Shown here: positions 6,501-6,567 of the stretch, one piece after another
Position numbering within the stretch: the first letter of the stretch is position 1
Layout of the letters: the number at the start of each line of letters is the position of its first letter
Program-made: the position numbers and the translations under genes
The notes under the pieces: model-generated
What the model was told of the DNA's origin: nothing
Seen by the model: only the letters and a program-made list of their open reading frames with translations
The model's database searches: none
NCBI GenBank assembly: GCA_028701415.1
Contig: JAQVQU010000044.1
Span: 4,807 to 11,373, forward strand
Reading direction: 5' to 3'
Source of the DNA: Clostridia bacterium
GTDB taxonomy: Bacteria; Bacillota; Clostridia; Christensenellales; DTU072
DNA: 6,567 nt

Positions 6501-6567
6501 GTTTAAGAACAAAAAGATATGTTCTTTCAAAAGCAGGTATTTTGTCTCCCCCGCAAATCAAACTACA
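3521..6567 (+). CDS. Large GH106-like multidomain glycoside hydrolase (3' partial)
   Basis: The frame is open without interruption from the ATG at 3521 to the window edge (1015 codons); the stop lies outside. The N-terminal catalytic barrel shows APFWAWNCALD (26-36), HAHVRSGLDTPYLG (56-69), YDEDRWPSGYAGG (93-105), FTDEP (227-231), TGHLMEEPKL (317-326), IPGIDIL (345-351), MLSELYGVSRWD (375-386) and ASIFYQSPWYKKF (426-438). E230 and E378 are the best catalytic candidates. A middle segment (about 460-570, with GLDFDYISE and a GGKVIFVGD strand) looks like an amidotransferase-type fold. A beta-sandwich follows, then a galactose-binding-like domain (about 785-875, IFLNGTLVE), then a final part with QGFPFYGGELSY and SRQNAFGPVHL. 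This order resembles GH106 alpha-L-rhamnosidases and a broad set of relatives annotated only as 'glycosyl hydrolase'. There is no signal peptide, so it acts in the cytoplasm. The start has no SD; an in-frame TGA at 3506-3508 limits the N-terminus. The family is fairly sure, the sugar is not. Confidence 0.88.
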   Translation, partial: MLYYRNTEKTLDKDLFKNPSSEYRGAPFWAWNCALDKEEVISQTHVFKEMGFGGYHAHVRSGLDTPYLGEIFNDCIRACAEEAKKEGMYLYLYDEDRWPSGYAGGMVTKNPRYSARFLRFTTKKSTDKVKLDVDEKLLEGKKLLGRYSVHAFGNKLINYRRLSDKDNPPGLIWYAYLETESPRSFLNNSPYVDTLNKEAIDLFAEITYTSYKKTVGEYFGRQIKSIFTDEPQFHRFKHSLIPLPFQSERRAWTDDFEETFIKEYGYSLLDKLPELFWEGNYFSEARYNYFNHLAERFACAYADNLSSRCIDMGIAFTGHLMEEPKLSSQTYSVGDCMRLYRSFHIPGIDILKGRHEFTTAKQAQSSLRQYGREGMLSELYGVSRWDSDFKNYKLIGDWQAALGVTLRVPHLSLMSMKGFAKRDYPASIFYQSPWYKKFKYLEDHFARLNTALTRGNALTEIAVIHPIESSWLLFGNSKTRVKCSKFDRKFSRITEILLRGGLDFDYISEATLPQLNTKGNYPLKVGEMQYKTVIVPNCITLRSSTLNRLIDFRNNGGKVIFVGDIPKYVDGKISKGPIDLAAISERIPFQKKDIISSLEKNRLFGVYEKGKHTDNFVCQLREDGNGRWLFLANAKKQYNQDKYCKKRQNLTVKIKGEWKGTIWNTINGQILGVKTRSENSFTFLNIDMYEHDSLLLRFDNQEEKEYENLPIFPKPILSKKANNYSLSEPNVLILDKAYYALDGENYSRKKQELLYLDNLCRKRCGLPKRTGRSAQPWVLEKASAQHTIKLKFSFKSKIEIKDTYLALEDAEIAKIFLNGTLVESNICGWYVDKAINKVRLPLIKKGLNVLEISLPFGLNTNIEWCYLLGSFAVSLGFSSATLKSLPQLLQYGDIGKQGFPFYGGELSYNLSFEGNGKPVSISVPKFKAALLEVKTSESLNIAFSPYTAIIPSEKGETKLNITAFISRQNAFGPVHLLNGKRAFTSPSSYYPPRRLRTKRYVLSKAGILSPPQIKL

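Overview
The window is AT-rich bacterial DNA carrying four protein genes, all on the + strand. They form a compact carbohydrate-use cluster. No RNA gene, insertion sequence, CRISPR array, phage gene or tRNA is visible. The AT-rich codons, purine-rich Shine-Dalgarno sites on two genes and lack of signal peptides on the enzymes suggest a low-GC, probably fermentative bacterium that takes up oligosaccharides and cuts them inside the cell. Bacillota (Clostridia or Bacilli) is the best guess, but a spirochaete or another low-GC lineage cannot be excluded.

Layout: (i) 1-165 is the last 54 codons of a gene whose tail resembles family GH92 exo-alpha-mannosidases. (ii) 166-366 is a gap holding a candidate promoter, with an 8-bp perfect inverted repeat over its -10. 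(iii) 367-1812 encodes an NAD/metal-dependent GH4 glycosidase with a CHEI active-site motif, closest in type to the CHEV-motif alpha-galacturonidases such as Bacillus LplD. (iv) 1813-1956 is a 144-nt gap with a long-range inverted repeat and an imperfect direct repeat. (v) 1957-3471 encodes a 12-helix GPH-family (MelB-like) sugar:cation symporter. (vi) From 3521 to the window edge, one uninterrupted reading frame of 1015 codons encodes a large multidomain glycoside hydrolase resembling GH106 (alpha-L-rhamnosidase-type). Its stop codon lies beyond the window.

Working model (inference): the symporter imports an unphosphorylated oligosaccharide, and the GH4 and GH106-like enzymes remove terminal sugars in the cytoplasm. 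If the GH4 enzyme is an alpha-galacturonidase and the large enzyme an alpha-L-rhamnosidase, the natural substrate would be rhamnogalacturonan-I fragments, which alternate GalA and Rha. The GH92-like tail upstream fits that model poorly. It may belong to a separate transcription unit or point to another glycan. Nothing here is clearly a new system. The points most worth following are the GH4 motif and insertion, the altered cation site of the symporter, the two structured gaps and the SD-less start of the largest gene.
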